From Guyanagaster necrorhizus (lineage: Eukaryota > Basidiomycota > Agaricomycetes > Agaricales > Physalacriaceae): DNA of 64,000 nucleotides. The notes under the pieces were generated by a model. It did no database searches, was not told the DNA's origin, and saw only the letters and a program-made list of their open reading frames with translations. The stretch lies in contig NW_025064886.1 in assembly GCF_019112545.1 (NCBI RefSeq), positions 994,490 through 1,058,489 on the forward strand. Direction: 5' to 3'. Below, one piece after another: positions 24,248 through 36,914 of the stretch. A program made the position numbers and the translations under genes. Numbering within the stretch: position 1 is the stretch's first letter; each line of letters opens with the position of its first letter.

Positions 24248-26755
24248 ATGGTCAATTCCCGTACCGTTCTCGTCGATGACAATCTCTTGAAGTACAATCC
24301 CTCCATCGGCTCCTCCCAATGGGGCACAGGGGAGGGCCATACCAGTCAGTTTATCAATGACAGTACACATGACGCGGCGCGCAGCGGGCTCTCTTTTGCC
24401 TACTCGTTCTATGGTATGTTTTATGTCTATCAGACTTGCATTTTTCAACGCAAGTCGCTTTCAGGAACATCTCTTGCGTGGAGCGGCGTTCTTTGGGAAA
24501 CGGAAGATGTGTCCTTCTCTATCTCTGTTGATAACGAAAACGCGACGACGTGTAACGCCAGTGGCGGTGATGAAGAGTCGAACATATACAAACAACTTTG
24601 CCAAGCCAGTGGTCTAAGCAACAGCGCCCATACGGTCAACGTTACATGCAGAGGCATCGACTCGGAATCGCCTGTATCCATCGACTATGTCACGTATACT
24701 GTCGATACAGACTCTGACTCTGATGTCCCACCGGGACTTTCTCCCGGCGTGTTCATACTCATCGATGATAGCGATTCCTTGATCAGCTACAACGGCTCGT
24801 GGTCACAGAACTCGGATGATACCTTCAAGACGAACGGTTCAGGTGATTCAATCATTTTCACTCCCTACGGAGGCGGTGTACATAGGAGCAACTCCGCCGG
24901 CAGCAGATTTACTTTTCGATTCTCTGGTACGTCTCTCACGCGAACACATTTTGCCCGTTCTCTCAACTCTTGTTTTGCTTATAGGTAGCGCTGTATCAGT
25001 ATATGGTGTTCAGCAATCGGCGAGTGGGAGTCTTGCCGTATCTTTTGAGATCGACGGTTCATCTCAAGATGGGTTTAATGTCACTGGAAGTGGCGACAAC
25101 GATATCGCATTGGCAAATCTTCCTTTGCTCAGTGCGGCAGGTCTCTCCTCGGGAGACCATGAGGTGGCTGTTAATCTGACCGAGATCTCCGGGGATCAGG
25201 TATTCGAGTTGGATTACATTCTTTACGAGCCAATATATGGGAAAAGTGAAGATATTGGCACTTCTTCCATTGGATCAGGATCGTCTACATCAGAACCAAT
25301 CCCAACAGGAACAACAAGATCGTCAGATGACGGGGGCCCTAAGAACAACACCGGTACCATCGTCGGCGCTGTTTTGGCATCTCTCGTTGCGTTGGCTGTA
25401 CTATCGAGTCTTCTTTATTGGTGCTGGAAGCGAAGACACTGTGCAGGCAGTGATTTCCAGATCGATGGAACGAACGAAGCGTTTCAATACAAAGTCGGTG
25501 CGTTTGTTATTCCATTTCATCTTCAATCTGGTGGTGTTCAAATTTACATACTAGTCTCGACGGCTGAGTCATCGGAAGGAGGTATGGCAGGGGTGACTAT
25601 CCCACCGCCTGCTCTGATTGCGCCTTCTACAAGTCCGGAATCATCTTCCCGGGACGTTCCATTCTTTGACGACCCAAATGGTCCTAGCCACGATCAACCA
25701 CGCGCGTACGATACAAACAGCACTGACGCACGCTTATTGTCTGCATCCAGCAGTCCATATACACAAATGACTGGCACGCCAATAGTCCGTGCTTTCAATA
25801 GCGTTGCCTATAGCCCACCCACACTATCAAGAGATATTTCATTTGCACAAGGACAAATCCTACCGACCCACCATCTCAACACGACGTTATCCAATACACA
25901 GATAGATCCAGAAGAGGACGTCTATACGATCAGAATGCCGGGTACAAGTGGCCGAAGAATTTTATCGCATAGGATTGATGATGATTCACCTCCTGTTCCA
26001 ACAAAAGCCATAACAGGGACTACGCGCTGTAGGTTGTTCCGTATGGTTCTTTTGGTCCTATCTTAATGGCCGCAGTGTCTCTTCCCCCGGATAGGGATGT
26101 CATCGCCTCCCAATTAGCAACTTTCGAAAAGATCAAACCACCCTCCCCAGAACGTAGCACTTCGCATGCCCCCAGCGCATTCCCTTCAACCGACTTCAAC
26201 CCTGTTCCTTCTCAGATCACGAAGTTGGATGAAGTCTACGCCAACAGAAGACGTAGCTTGGACGATCCAAGCCTTGGTGCAACATCAACGGGGCCTTGTC
26301 AGGGAATTCACTCGGAGAGCAACGGTGGAACAGGGAAAGGGGCAGTATCGGCCGCAGACGAAGTCCTCCCTTCGCAAGCTGCGAAGCTAGAAGAAATACA
26401 GAACAATTTACAACAAAACATCCGAAACATGAGTCCCGTCGGCACCTTGTCGCCCACACCGTCAGCTTCCCTGCTATCGTCTTTCAGCTCTGCAGTTGCC
26501 TCCCAAGTGGCTATCCTTACCAAAAGGCGAGAGGTGATGCAGCCTTCTGTAGGGCCGTTCTCTGGCTCTGAGTCTAGTCACAGTGCTACGACACCTGCAT
26601 CTGATGCACATGATCAGGGTGGCGAGACGCAGGACCTGGAGGAAGAGGAACCGGTTGCCGAGCTTCGGCGAAGAAATGAGATGTTGGTGAGGGAGATTGC
26701 GAGATTGTCCGACCTTCCGCCACCTGCGTATACTGACTCTTCTTCTCCATGACAC
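24248..26755 (+). CDS. Single-pass membrane protein with twin beta-rich ectodomains, SQ repeats and PPxY tail
   Basis: Two related extracellular modules of about 135 residues each start VLVDDNLLKYNPS...W and ILIDDSDSLISYNGSWSQ. Each ends with an IDYV/LDYI motif and is rich in N-glycosylation sites, as in galactose-binding-like ectodomains seen in many Agaricomycete membrane proteins. A Ser/Thr-rich stalk leads to one transmembrane helix (TIVGAVLASLVALAVLSSLLYW) with basic WKRR on the cytosolic side. Introns begin after FYG (24414), FRFSG (24928) and KV (25498), and a fourth at about 26030-26076 joins the two tail frames. The tail holds four spaced SQ motifs and ends with PPPAYTDSSSP, a PPxY site for WW domains. 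No classical signal peptide is seen after the ATG at 24248, so an upstream exon is possible. Likely a surface sensor or adhesion protein. Confidence 0.72.
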
Positions 26756-27199
26756 TGTGCTTGCACTTGGACTATTTACGTTCGTTCTCTGCTAATATTT
26801 ATGGACAGATGGGGACCCTGGTAAACCATGATGCTTAATATATCTTTGTGCTGCGTACCGTTGCCAGGTACAGTCACGACCTAGTACGACGATGGGTACT
26901 ATAGTCTGCCTGCAAATAGCATGGCTTCCAATTGTTCCCCATTTTATTTTATTTTTTTGCAACAGGTCAAAGGCGGCGTGGCATGTTGAATTTGCCAGCA
27001 GGACTAGAACGAGTATATATATGATCGACGTGGGGTGGTATCTCACGGTCCTTTTCTGACGGTCTTCTATTATTTGATGGCTCCTTCGTTGGAAATTAGC
27101 TCCCGAAATAAAAGTCGAGACGTCAGAATGCGGTTATAAAGCGCCGTTCTCTTTTTCTTATATTCCTTTGCCTTCATTTTCACCATCCCACTCGCACCA
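26756..27199. other. intergenic, promoter of the small secreted protein gene
   Basis: About 440 bp between two plus-strand genes. It contains a TATA-like box near 27134 and no coding signal. Confidence 0.5.
27134..27141 (+). promoter_or_regulatory. TATA-like box of the secreted-protein gene
   Basis: TTATAAAG lies about 60 bp upstream of the ATG at 27200. Confidence 0.45.
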
Positions 27200-28400
27200 A
27201 TGATGACCAACATATTTACTTTCCTTTCTGTTTTCGCCGCTTTCCAAACTATCCTTTCACTACCTCTCAATGAGCCTGATACTCTATACATGAACGAACT
27301 GCAGTATCCGTTTAGATTGCGCGGCGCGCAGCCGTCAACGGACACGAACCTCAGAGAGCCACTGCCAAAGTCGGAAACTCATTCATTCCTCCCGCTTCTG
27401 CATGAGGCTCCGAGAAGAATGAGAAAAACGACATGTGCGTCTGCTATCCCCCCTTTGAATTGATGCCATTAAGTAACATGTATTTCCATCTGCAGTCGTC
27501 TCTTCAGTACCGACATGGTAAAGAATGTCTTGATGCAACCATTGATGAATGTTGAATAACTTGCCTCACAGGTCCTCGACTGGTTATATCGCCATCTACG
27601 AAAGACACGGCCTTCAGCGACTAGTAGGTTATGTTGATGGCCACAAGGTCATACATACGAAAGAAGCTGCTCCACGGTACACCTACACCGCGTATGGGTA
27701 CGGAGGAGAAGTCTATGATCCGGTACGCTTGGTGCCCTTTCTCACGAGCCACGAATTCAACTGATAATTCTCCTAGAACAAGGATGAAAAGATGTGCATC
27801 ACTGCAGGTTTTTTCGGTCAATCTCTCAGACCTGGATTGAAGAAGTAGGTGGCATTAAATTTCTAGGAAGACCGCGCCAACATTAAACTTTCGCTAGTTT
27901 TCATCTAGCTCGGACCACGCAAGTGACCGGTTCGTCCCTTTGCTATCTTTCGGCTGGGTGTAGGCACTGGCTAACTTTGGGCCATAGCATACCCAGGGAA
28001 CACGCTAACTTTTGATACGAATACAGGGACGTATATTGAGACAAATGTCGTTAGTACCTTTCTCAGTGTTGTCAATTTTGTTAATTAAAGGATCGTTCCA
28101 GTTCTTCCTGGACCCTTCGACGTATGAACTGTCTGCCGAGTGGACAAATTCCGATGGCAGTACGTGCTGTCTTTGAAAATGCCAAAATATTATGCTCCAT
28201 GCTCAACTTTGATTGCAGGTCACCCTACGACGTATATTTTTGTCCATGACGAACGAATTTACTATACAGGTGATGTCCACGCTGTCCAACAATCCTTGTA
28301 TATAGATATGACACGAGCGGTACGACCATTGTCATCCTGCTGCCATCTGTTTGATCAGTTTTGTTTTTAGGTCTTCAAATGGATAGAAACTGGTTCATAG
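27200..28400 (+). CDS. Secreted protein of unknown family
   Basis: The N-terminus is a clear signal peptide (NIFTFLSVFAAFQTILSLP). A basic pro-like stretch follows (EAPRRMRKTT). Several short exons then join into SSTGYIAIYERHGLQRLVGYV, YTYTAYGYGGEVYDP and NKDEKMCITAGFFGQSLRPG. The remainder is AYPGNTLTFDTNTGTYIETNV, FFLDPSTYELSAEW and IFVHDERIYYTGDVHA, ending VFKWIETGS with a stop at 28398-28400. Exon 2 (27496-27517) is only 22 nt. The protein is aromatic-rich, apparently beta-rich and about 230 residues long. I do not recognise a family. The consistent phases at every junction argue that it is a real, expressed gene rather than decay. Two in-frame ATGs (27200, 27203) are equally good starts. 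Confidence 0.65.
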
Positions 28401-28660
28401 AAATAAATCGCTGCCTCCCATTGTTATTCATCCACTCACATATCCTTACATCGGACTATTTACTTACTGGGACAGTACAACGTGTATCAAGCATTTAATC
28501 ATGTATTTTTACAACATTGCGGCATACTAACGACAATTCAGTGGTAATAAGGGGATACATTAGCAGTCCACTCTACGCCACCATTACAAGTGTCCGTAGA
28601 AATACATCAATTATACATACTATAGGCGCCCTACAAGTATCCACCAAAGAATGCTAGGGA
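28401..28660. other. intergenic between convergent genes
   Basis: 3' ends of the small secreted protein gene (plus) and the DUF3455 gene (minus) face each other here. No coding signal was seen. Confidence 0.5.
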
Positions 28661-29454
28661 TTATATCTGAGGAACGAACATCGGGAAAAATGGATGACAC
28701 TCACAGTACTTCGCGGAGTACTTCACCGTGATAGGTTCTGATCCTGGGGTACACTGCGGAACACTTTATGAGCAATCAACACGTAGTATGGAAGAGAACG
28801 CCTACTGAAGCAGGTGGCTGCCCGGCTCTCGTATCGGTCCGGTACACCTCATCCGCAAGTTTTCCCAAGATCCTATCCAGGGACAACCAGTCGACATCCT
28901 GGCTCCCAGTAGGCGCAGGGCTCATTGCTGTCACCTTAGCCACCACGAACGCCTCTGGATTACCGGTCGAAGCAGTAAAATCCCACTTTGGACTGATCCC
29001 GGTCCCAGTTATGGGATTGATGATAAATAAATGCTCGCCCAAAAGAGTGAGTCCGTGTGGAATGTCACGGGCAGAAGTCGAGTTTGACTTGTCCCAAGCG
29101 GCCAGAAGGATGTCCTGGATGCTGTCGAAGAGAGATGTGCCGTAAAGACAGGAGATGTCGAAAATGGATGCCACGGCGCCGACGTTTCTGCGGGTTTATG
29201 AGTTCGTGTCAGAAATAGTAATAATACATACTGGAAACTAACGTATAAGTGCCCTCTTCCGAGCAGGTATAGTTCTGCGTCCCCACACCGACAGTGAGGT
29301 GAGTAGGAGGTTCGCTTGGTGGCGGAAGCTTCACCCCTGGAGGCAGGACGAGTTTGGCTTCAGAGATATCACAGCTGCTTCCTGGTTGGTGGTGATATGG
29401 AGCACCCAGAGCAGGGAAACCGAGAAATAGACCAACCAGGATAGACCTGAACAT
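28661..29454 (-). CDS. DUF3455 secreted protein, copy 1
   Basis: A signal peptide (ILVGLFLGFPALGAP) is followed by the family core: AKLVLPPGVKLPPP, LTVGVGTQNYTCSEEGTY, an intron, NVGAVASIFDISCLYG, HLFIINPITGTGISPKWDF, then DVDWLSLDRILGKLADEVYRTDTRAGQPPAS. A final intron leads to a short exon with CTPGSEPITVKYSAKYCEC and an extension of about ten residues ending in a stop at 28661. DUF3455 proteins are small secreted fungal and bacterial proteins of unknown activity; four or more conserved cysteines suggest disulfides. A paralogue with the same exon layout lies at 56607-57390. The two differ mainly in the C-terminal extension, present only here. Confidence 0.87.
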
Positions 29455-30145
29455 TATTTGAAGGCAAGAAATAGAGGGTCCATGGAGAGACGAGTCTTGA
29501 CTTATAAACTATCCACTGAGATTCGCCAAGACTGAAGATCGGAGGGTGCGATGCTCAATGCACTGCAGAGCTCCGACCTCCCCGGGACTCTTAGGCAAAG
29601 AAAACGAGTGGACAAGTTTTGCAATGCCGATTCCAATAGTAAGAGCACCAAGTATAGGCCGAAACTGCAAAGATAACGGCAATAGCCTGTTTGATAATCG
29701 CCTAGTTGAATCCCCACTGAAGAGCCACGAACATCTCCTAGCACGTAGTAAGTAACGTAGAACAAGCGAAGAATATTTGGAAAGCCTGACAACCAGCACA
29801 CACGACCTTGAAGAGAGGCCTCATCTATTTCACCCCCCCCACACCAAAATCCGCTGCATCGAAGGTGAAACCTGTACCAGGATCTGGAGGAGTTTGGCGG
29901 TTCTGAAACACGAGACGGTGTCTATTTCTGAGCTTCGGCATTTCGAACTAGCCATTTCTGTGCAGGAAAAAGAAAACAATAGTTCTAGTAAACCATGATG
30001 GCATTGCGGACGTAAGGTGTACACTGTGTTAATATACAACGAAACTTCTATGCGTGTAAAATGTAGATATCAAAGATTAAGCAAGCGATAGTAAAATTCC
30101 TAGATTTATTTATTTAAATAATCAGTCCAATAAGCGTGGAGCCAT
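29455..30145. other. intergenic
   Basis: Promoter side of DUF3455 copy 1 (a TTATAA string lies near 29502) and 3' flank of the ABC transporter gene. Two overlapping minus-strand frames of about 97 codons look like chance; no domain is evident. Confidence 0.45.
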
Positions 30146-33100
30146 CTATCGACGACGAGCAATTCTCTTTTTAAACGAAGCTAGCAGACTTTCTGTGCGC
30201 ACGCGGAATAAGTATGTACAGACATAAATTGCCCAAATCTATCAAGTTGGTATGAGTAACAGCACTACGTCTTCAGGAAGACAAAAGACTCACATTGAAT
30301 CCAATGAAAACACAAAGAAACCCGACATTCCTCCATCTGTGACTGTAAAAGATGTTGAAGTTTCTACCCAGGAACTGGTCCGTTGTGGCGGTTGAGCAGA
30401 ATGAACAGGCGCTGGTAGCTTCGGCGTTCGTCAGGTAACCGCCGTTGGCAGCAATGTACGGGTTGAGATATTCGCCACACGTTTGCCCAGATGGAGGATT
30501 GACAGATACAAGTTCAACAGACGAACATGTTATCTGCTGTCTGCCAAGAGCTATAGAGAGTAGAAATCAGAATTCATTCTTAACTCAAGAATGCTTCCTT
30601 ACCTTGTCCAAGTAGACCTTCAATGAGGTAGGTGTAAGGGGACACGCGGTACATCCATTGCCACCATCCGAGTTGACTGAAAGGCTGCAAAACTCCATTG
30701 CTAAAAGTATTGTTAGGCCAGATTATTAATCCGTAAATGATGCAAAAGCACTCACAAGGTCATGACGAAAGAGAACAAGAAACTGAACAAGATCGCGGCA
30801 AGTTCAGCATTGGGCACCATAGATGCAACTGCCTGACCGAGGGATGTGTAGTAAAGGGGAAAGATGACACCCATCACAAGGAACGTGTAGCCAGCACGAG
30901 ACGATGGATAGCCTACGGTCCAGAACCAGCATAAAAAGTATACGCCCGATCCAAGGATGTTCCACGGAATTTCAGCGAGGAACTGGGATGTAAGCAAGGC
31001 AGACCAATGGTACATGCGACTGGGACGCTCGCGAATCTCGTAGACATTGCGCATTTTGATGAACGGAACCTGGAGCTGGTTAGAAAGAGGAGCTGCGAGA
31101 ATTGTTCCCAAGAAGATAGACTATGCGAATTTTAGGTTAAAAGGTTTACTGGTATTATGAGTTAATTGCACTTACGAATAGTTTGTTTTGAGTCGCCTGC
31201 TGACTATCCTTCGCCTGGAAGAAGGTAAACTATATGATGAAAACGATTAGACACCCGTCGGAAGCAATGAGTACGAAGCATACCCCGATGAATAAGCCCG
31301 ACATTATGTTGAGAGCAAACTTGGCGATTAGATAGGTTGGGTCTCTCCAGCGGAACATAAGATCACGTTTCACCAACACGGATAACTGATGGAACCAAGA
31401 CGTGGCGAATTCGGAATGTACAGTGGCTTCGACTGCGCCCTGCTTCCTTCCTACCGCATGCAAACTTTCAAGCTCAGATTGGAGATTAGCGCACTCCGGT
31501 GAATTCTTCCAGATTGCGTGCCTGCAACAAATTCAATACGGGTGGCATCAATTGAAAGCAATGGTAACGTACCAATCCTGAGTAGCATGAGCGGTCGCCC
31601 CAGCACCAATGACGTCCAACATAAACTCAGCGCTATGACGTTACCCGTCAGATTGAGGAGATAATTTGTAACCAAAACTTACGGATTCTCTTCTGCAGCA
31701 CAAACCCTTGATTTGTTCCTCTCGAAGTATTGAATGAGCGTCGTGGAGTTGTGACCAAGATCTCCGAAGTATACGGTCTGTCCACCCTTCTTGAGAAGAA
31801 GAAGCCGGTCGAAAACCTGGAAGAGTTCGGCAGAAGGTTGGTGAATTCTACAGAATTGCTTCAACTTCCATCGTCGAGTGCATTGACATAATACATACGT
31901 GCAAAGAATGGCTTGTCCGTTACCAGCAAGACTCCTTAAGAAAGCCATGATAGCCCATGCACTCTGCGAATCTAGTCCAGACGTGGGTTCGTCAAGGAAC
32001 AACAAAAGTTTAGGCTAAAAAAAAAACAGTTAAATCAAGACTCAAAGCAGACAAAGCAGAATACCCACTTTCGCCGCTAGTTCTACAGCGATCGTTGTAC
32101 GCTTGCGATGCTCGATGCCAAGTGAACCGACAACGGCGTCAGCATAAGCCTCGAGACCGCACATCTTGATGCACTTTTCAACACTAAACAGGCGAAGGGA
32201 TTCAGCGAACATAACTGGAGGGCACACGATCAGCACTCACTATGCCTCTTTCTCAGCCAATGGAACTGATGCTGGCTGACGCAAGGTCGCCGAAACAAGT
32301 AAAGCCTCACGAACAGTATCGGTGTTCACATGTGTGTCCATCTGTTGACAGTAACCGCTAGAATCTGTGTATTAGTATCATAGATAATGGATTATTCAAA
32401 CCAGCCTACGTTTGCGCTTGAAAATCGCTGGGAGGAGCGAGTCCATTGACGAAACGATTTCCGAGAACGACACCAGTGCTAACCCGTTGAGCCAGGACGT
32501 TGAGCAGCGTAGTCTAGACAGACTATCAGTCTTTCATTCCAATCAACGTAACATTACAACCGACCTTGCCCGCACCCGACTCACCCATCAGAGCCGTCAA
32601 TTTCCCAGGTGCAACATATCCAGAGACATCGTCAAGTAAACGCCGCTGTCCTTCAGCCACGGGAACCGTGTATTGCAGATGTTGCCAACTGAATAGGTCC
32701 GTCATCGGAGGATGTTCAGCCAAAGCTTTCTCCGCGTCCACAGCAGCTGTAGTAGGGTCTTGGATTGTGTCCCGGCTAGACCGCACGGAAGCACCCTCCT
32801 CATCCTTCTTCTCCCGCTCCAAAACGGGTTGCTTCGTCCCGCGCTTGAATAGCACCATTGCAGATTCACCAGCAACACTCGTGTTGAACTCGGAGTACGT
32901 AAACAGAATGGTTAAGAACGCCACCATGAAAGCGATGAGAATTCCGAAATTCTATTGTTGTCGAATTAGTGTCGGAATGATATAAAAATGGAATCTGTCA
33001 ACGCACCCTCCAAGTATTGCTGTATGAGTACCCGTACGAAAGCGAGATAAATGTGTTGCCGTTTACGTAGGCTTGACCGGCGACAGATCCAACTGTGTCA

Positions 33101-35815
33101 CAGGCCTGGTTGTTAAGGCTGACATTTTCGTATCCAGCTCCTTGAGGAACAAATACCGCGCAGGATGCATTGAGTGTGTGGAATTCGTTAGCCATGACGC
33201 TTTCAAAGCCGTAACGAAGAGGCTAACAGGACGTCAGTTCCCAAGTCACTCTTGGCCATAAAAGAGGACATACGTTGATGTATGATATCCATTTGAGAGC
33301 ACCGATCATGGATGGTTTCGGGATCGTAAATCCGCTACAATACTGTCAGAAAACTAGACAAATACGGAGTAATTAGAGATACGCACGTATATACTACCAA
33401 AGCGAGAAGCATGATGCCTACCAAACGGTGAGGAATGCCGAAGGAAATGGAGGGGCAGACTTACCGGCTAGCGTCTGCGCTTCCGACTCAGCCTTGAAAG
33501 CGGCAGCGACCGCACGGAACCATGCTTTCATCGTTAATGCCATTGTGACCAGGAACAAAAGGAAAAGACTGCGAGATATTCAGCAAACGAGGATCCCAAA
33601 AGGGTAGAAGAGAAAAAAAAAAAACAAACAAGAATTGCCCGGCTGTCCGTTGTAAACCGACGATGAAATAGATGAGGATGCCAAAAACCGTAGTAGTCAA
33701 GAACGTGATAGGAATGTCAACCAAGGTAAGAGCGACAGCTTCGATGAAGGGATGGTACAATGCAGCTCTCTTGTGTCGAGCAACAATGGGGCGTTGGTTA
33801 AATAGAGCAGGAATCTCTGCCATACTTGATAGGGCAGAAAACAAAAGCGCGCTGCAAAGGTTCTAGTTAGACATAGTTTAAAAAATGGGGGAAAAGGCTT
33901 ACAAGAAGAGAACACCACTTCGACTGAAGAATGCCGAGGTCGAGTCCGGAGCGTTGACGAAAACCGTGCCGACGATCACACCCTGGAGAATGAACGATCT
34001 AGACACAAAACAAGTCAAGCTCGTACGATCATGAATTTGAGGGGGAAAAGCGTACGCTAGATTCATGATAGTCGCCTGTTTGCTTCCCCAAAGGATTTGA
34101 GCTCGCCTCAGCATCACAGCGCGGATTTGCATAGGGATGGAGATAACATAGGGTCTGTGAGAAACATGAGCAGTTTCCTGTTAATAAGAGCGAGATGCTT
34201 ACGAGCTTCGCCTCGTATTCTTCGAATGCTCTGCGCGAGCGCTCTCCCGATAGTAATGGGCTCTGTCGGGTAACCCTACATAGGCTTCCTTGTACAAAGC
34301 AATGTCTTCGCGATTCTGATGACCGAAAGGCGACTTGTGGAAACACTCGGCGAATTCAGCCGCGGTGCGAGGTCGGTTCGGAACGTCAGGATTCAGGATG
34401 CGACCGTTTGGGTCTGTGACGGCAACAAGGAAATCGGGTGTTGTCTGTCTGTTGGCCGGAAGGTATCCCAGATCAATGAAGTACTGTTTTGCTAGGTCGG
34501 CGGGCCCAAAATAGGCCATCCTTCCTTCGTATATGACGCAAACCTTGTCAAACAGTTGGTAGAGCGTCTCGCCTGCCTGGTAGATTGAAACGATGGTGCT
34601 GAGATTGTCGATGTCGGTGGATATTCTCAGCGCACGTCCGAATTCAAGGGCAGTGGACGCATCGAGACCGCGAGTAGAACTAGATTTTGTTGTTAGATTT
34701 ATATATTCAAAAGACGAGAGAGATGCAAACGTACTTGTCCCATGAGTTCAGTTTACTTCGAGTAGCCATGGCTTCGGCGATAGACACCCGCTTCTTTTCA
34801 CCTCCGGAAACACCGCGGATAGCAGCATCGCCAACCATTGTACTCTTGGCGTGTCGCAGACCAAAAATGGTGGTAAGGACCTCGACCATCATGTCGACGT
34901 ACTCTGCTCTCGAATGGCCAACACGCTCTTGAGGAGCGCGTGTCTTGGCTGCAAATCTGAGGGTTTGTTCGACAGTCAAGGTCGGAAAATGGACATCGTC
35001 TTCGGGGCAATATTGAACATCCCCACGATAATGGTCCCTAAGCTCCTCAGAAGAAAGAGAGTCGTAATGGACTTCACCCTCAACCGAGTGGTACTCTTCC
35101 CGTTGATTCGCAAGCGTCTTTAGGAATGTACTGCAGCCAGAACCAGGACGCCCCAAGACAACTGTAAATGTAATGATGCATCAGCGCCAGAGAGGATTTA
35201 AAAGTGGGAAAAAGCACGAACGTATCATCTCGCCAGGTCGAACGACACCCTCAAATCCGGTAAGAATATCTCGGAGAGGAGGATGGCGCGCGGTCCGAAT
35301 CTTCTCGACGATATTCAATGGATTAAGCGTCGATCCGAGGGTCTCCTGGTGGGACGCTGTCGCCCCAAGACCGATGACTCGGAGGTTCTCAAACACAACA
35401 CCCAATTGGCGATCCTTGATGTTCGCCTCTTCGCGTCTAATGCGGACATTGTAAGCGTGATACAATCAGCGAGCGACAAGTTTGAAACATACCTCTTCAC
35501 GACAGCGCGCATGGCTTTCTCCAGATCAAATGAACCATCAGCAGGAATTGATAGAGTGACGTCGGAATCGTTGGTGGGGCGTACGTTGTCGTGGGTGCGA
35601 GTCGAGATGTGACTGAGGCGCCTCTCCAGTCCCGCAGCACCAGTAGGGTCAAAGAAATCATAGTCCACAGATGCACTTCGCCGTCTCCTCTTTGCTGGAT
35701 CAGCGTGGTAGGGTGAATGATGAGAATGGTCAGGCGAATGAGGGTGCGCGTTGTCGACTTCGTCCTTGCCGTCCTCGCGAATCTTCTGGAGAGGAATGTG
35801 GTCGATGGTGTCCAT
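30146..35815 (-). CDS. PDR-type ABC transporter (ABCG full-size, multidrug class)
   Basis: Layout is the reversed one of fungal pleiotropic drug resistance pumps: NBD1-TMD1-NBD2-TMD2, about 1,450 residues in some 20 exons. The N-terminus (from the ATG at 35815) is His/Pro-rich, then basic (KRRRRS). NBD1 has the degenerate Walker [10 protein letters not shown] near 35130-35156, with Cys in place of Lys, and an intact [14 protein letters not shown] signature near 34800. NBD2 has a normal Walker A (GESGAGK near 32570), a degenerate signature region ([18 protein letters not shown]) and [17 protein letters not shown]. This asymmetry is normal for the family. The C-terminus ends in a basic tail ([10 protein letters not shown]). 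It should sit in the plasma membrane and export hydrophobic compounds; the substrate cannot be told from sequence. Confidence 0.93.
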
Positions 35816-36914
35816 GATATTAAGGAGGACGGGGGAGAAAGTAGGAGACCAAGAAATCGACGAATCTGCCGCTTTTGTAGGTGGTGTATCTAAACGCGGT
35901 TACATAACGCGGGGCCCCTTGCTGACACAAAAATCGGTACGAAGACAGGAAGCCGGAATAGATAAGAGCACCATTCGAGGGTAATCTTACTCGAAACAGT
36001 CTCAAATGCATAATTGATGACCGGAGTTGCGACCCGCCCACGTTATACGAAATAGTAATGACACAATAGTGGCACCGGGACGAGTTTGCCCTTGTTTCTT
36101 TTCCAGGCTGTTGCCCATCCCCGCCGTTGTCAACATTTTCTCTTGATTTTCACTCTGAATACTCATCGGCGCTCTACAAAAAAAAAAAAAAAAAAGTCGG
36201 TTCAACGATTCAACCATACTCAAGAAGTCACCGAAGTCGCAGTCAACCTCTCAAATTTTTCACTCTGCACCGTGAGTATCGGATATGAGTTGATCGATTC
36301 AACTAAATTACAACCGCCCGTTACCGCCTTCCGCTTGCCTCCTTCCTGCACTTGGTGGTGGTTCCTGTATGGTGATTCTTCCTTGTGGAACGGACTATTC
36401 GGCTATTCCAAGTAACATTACTCGGGGTACGAACTGCTGCCCAGAGCTTGAACACGGAAAAACAGTTGCATTTTCACTTGTGCCTGCGCAGTCATGCAAT
36501 ATATAATATATAATGTCGGTCTCTGTTGTCAAGACACCTTTTTTAGACCCTCAAGTATCTCACAAGTAGAGTCTAAATAGTAGTTGTATTTTTCTGTGTA
36601 GAGGTAGATAATTAAGTCGTACAAAGTCATGGAATGGGATACGTATCGAAATCAAACTATACACCTCCAAGCAGTCCTTGTCAGGAACAATCTCCAAGCC
36701 ACTCCTACAAACACACTCTACCTTTTGGGGATATCCGATGTCATGTACTAGCATTGCAACCATGTAATGTTTAAAAAATAATGCGCGTGGAGGATCTAAT
36801 AGTACGTGAATGAGAGACAATAAAGTAAATGACACCAGTTCCGCTAAGATAACGAAGAACGAGCGAACAAATCGAGATAATCGTCTCCAGACTCTTCACA
36901 CAAACTTCTCTCAA
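35816..36914. promoter_or_regulatory. intergenic, ABC transporter promoter side
   Basis: About 1.1 kb between the ABC transporter start and the 3' end of the H+-ATPase gene; both genes read left. It contains a 16-bp poly-A run at about 36179-36195 and no convincing gene. The small frames on both strands show no domain. Confidence 0.5.
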
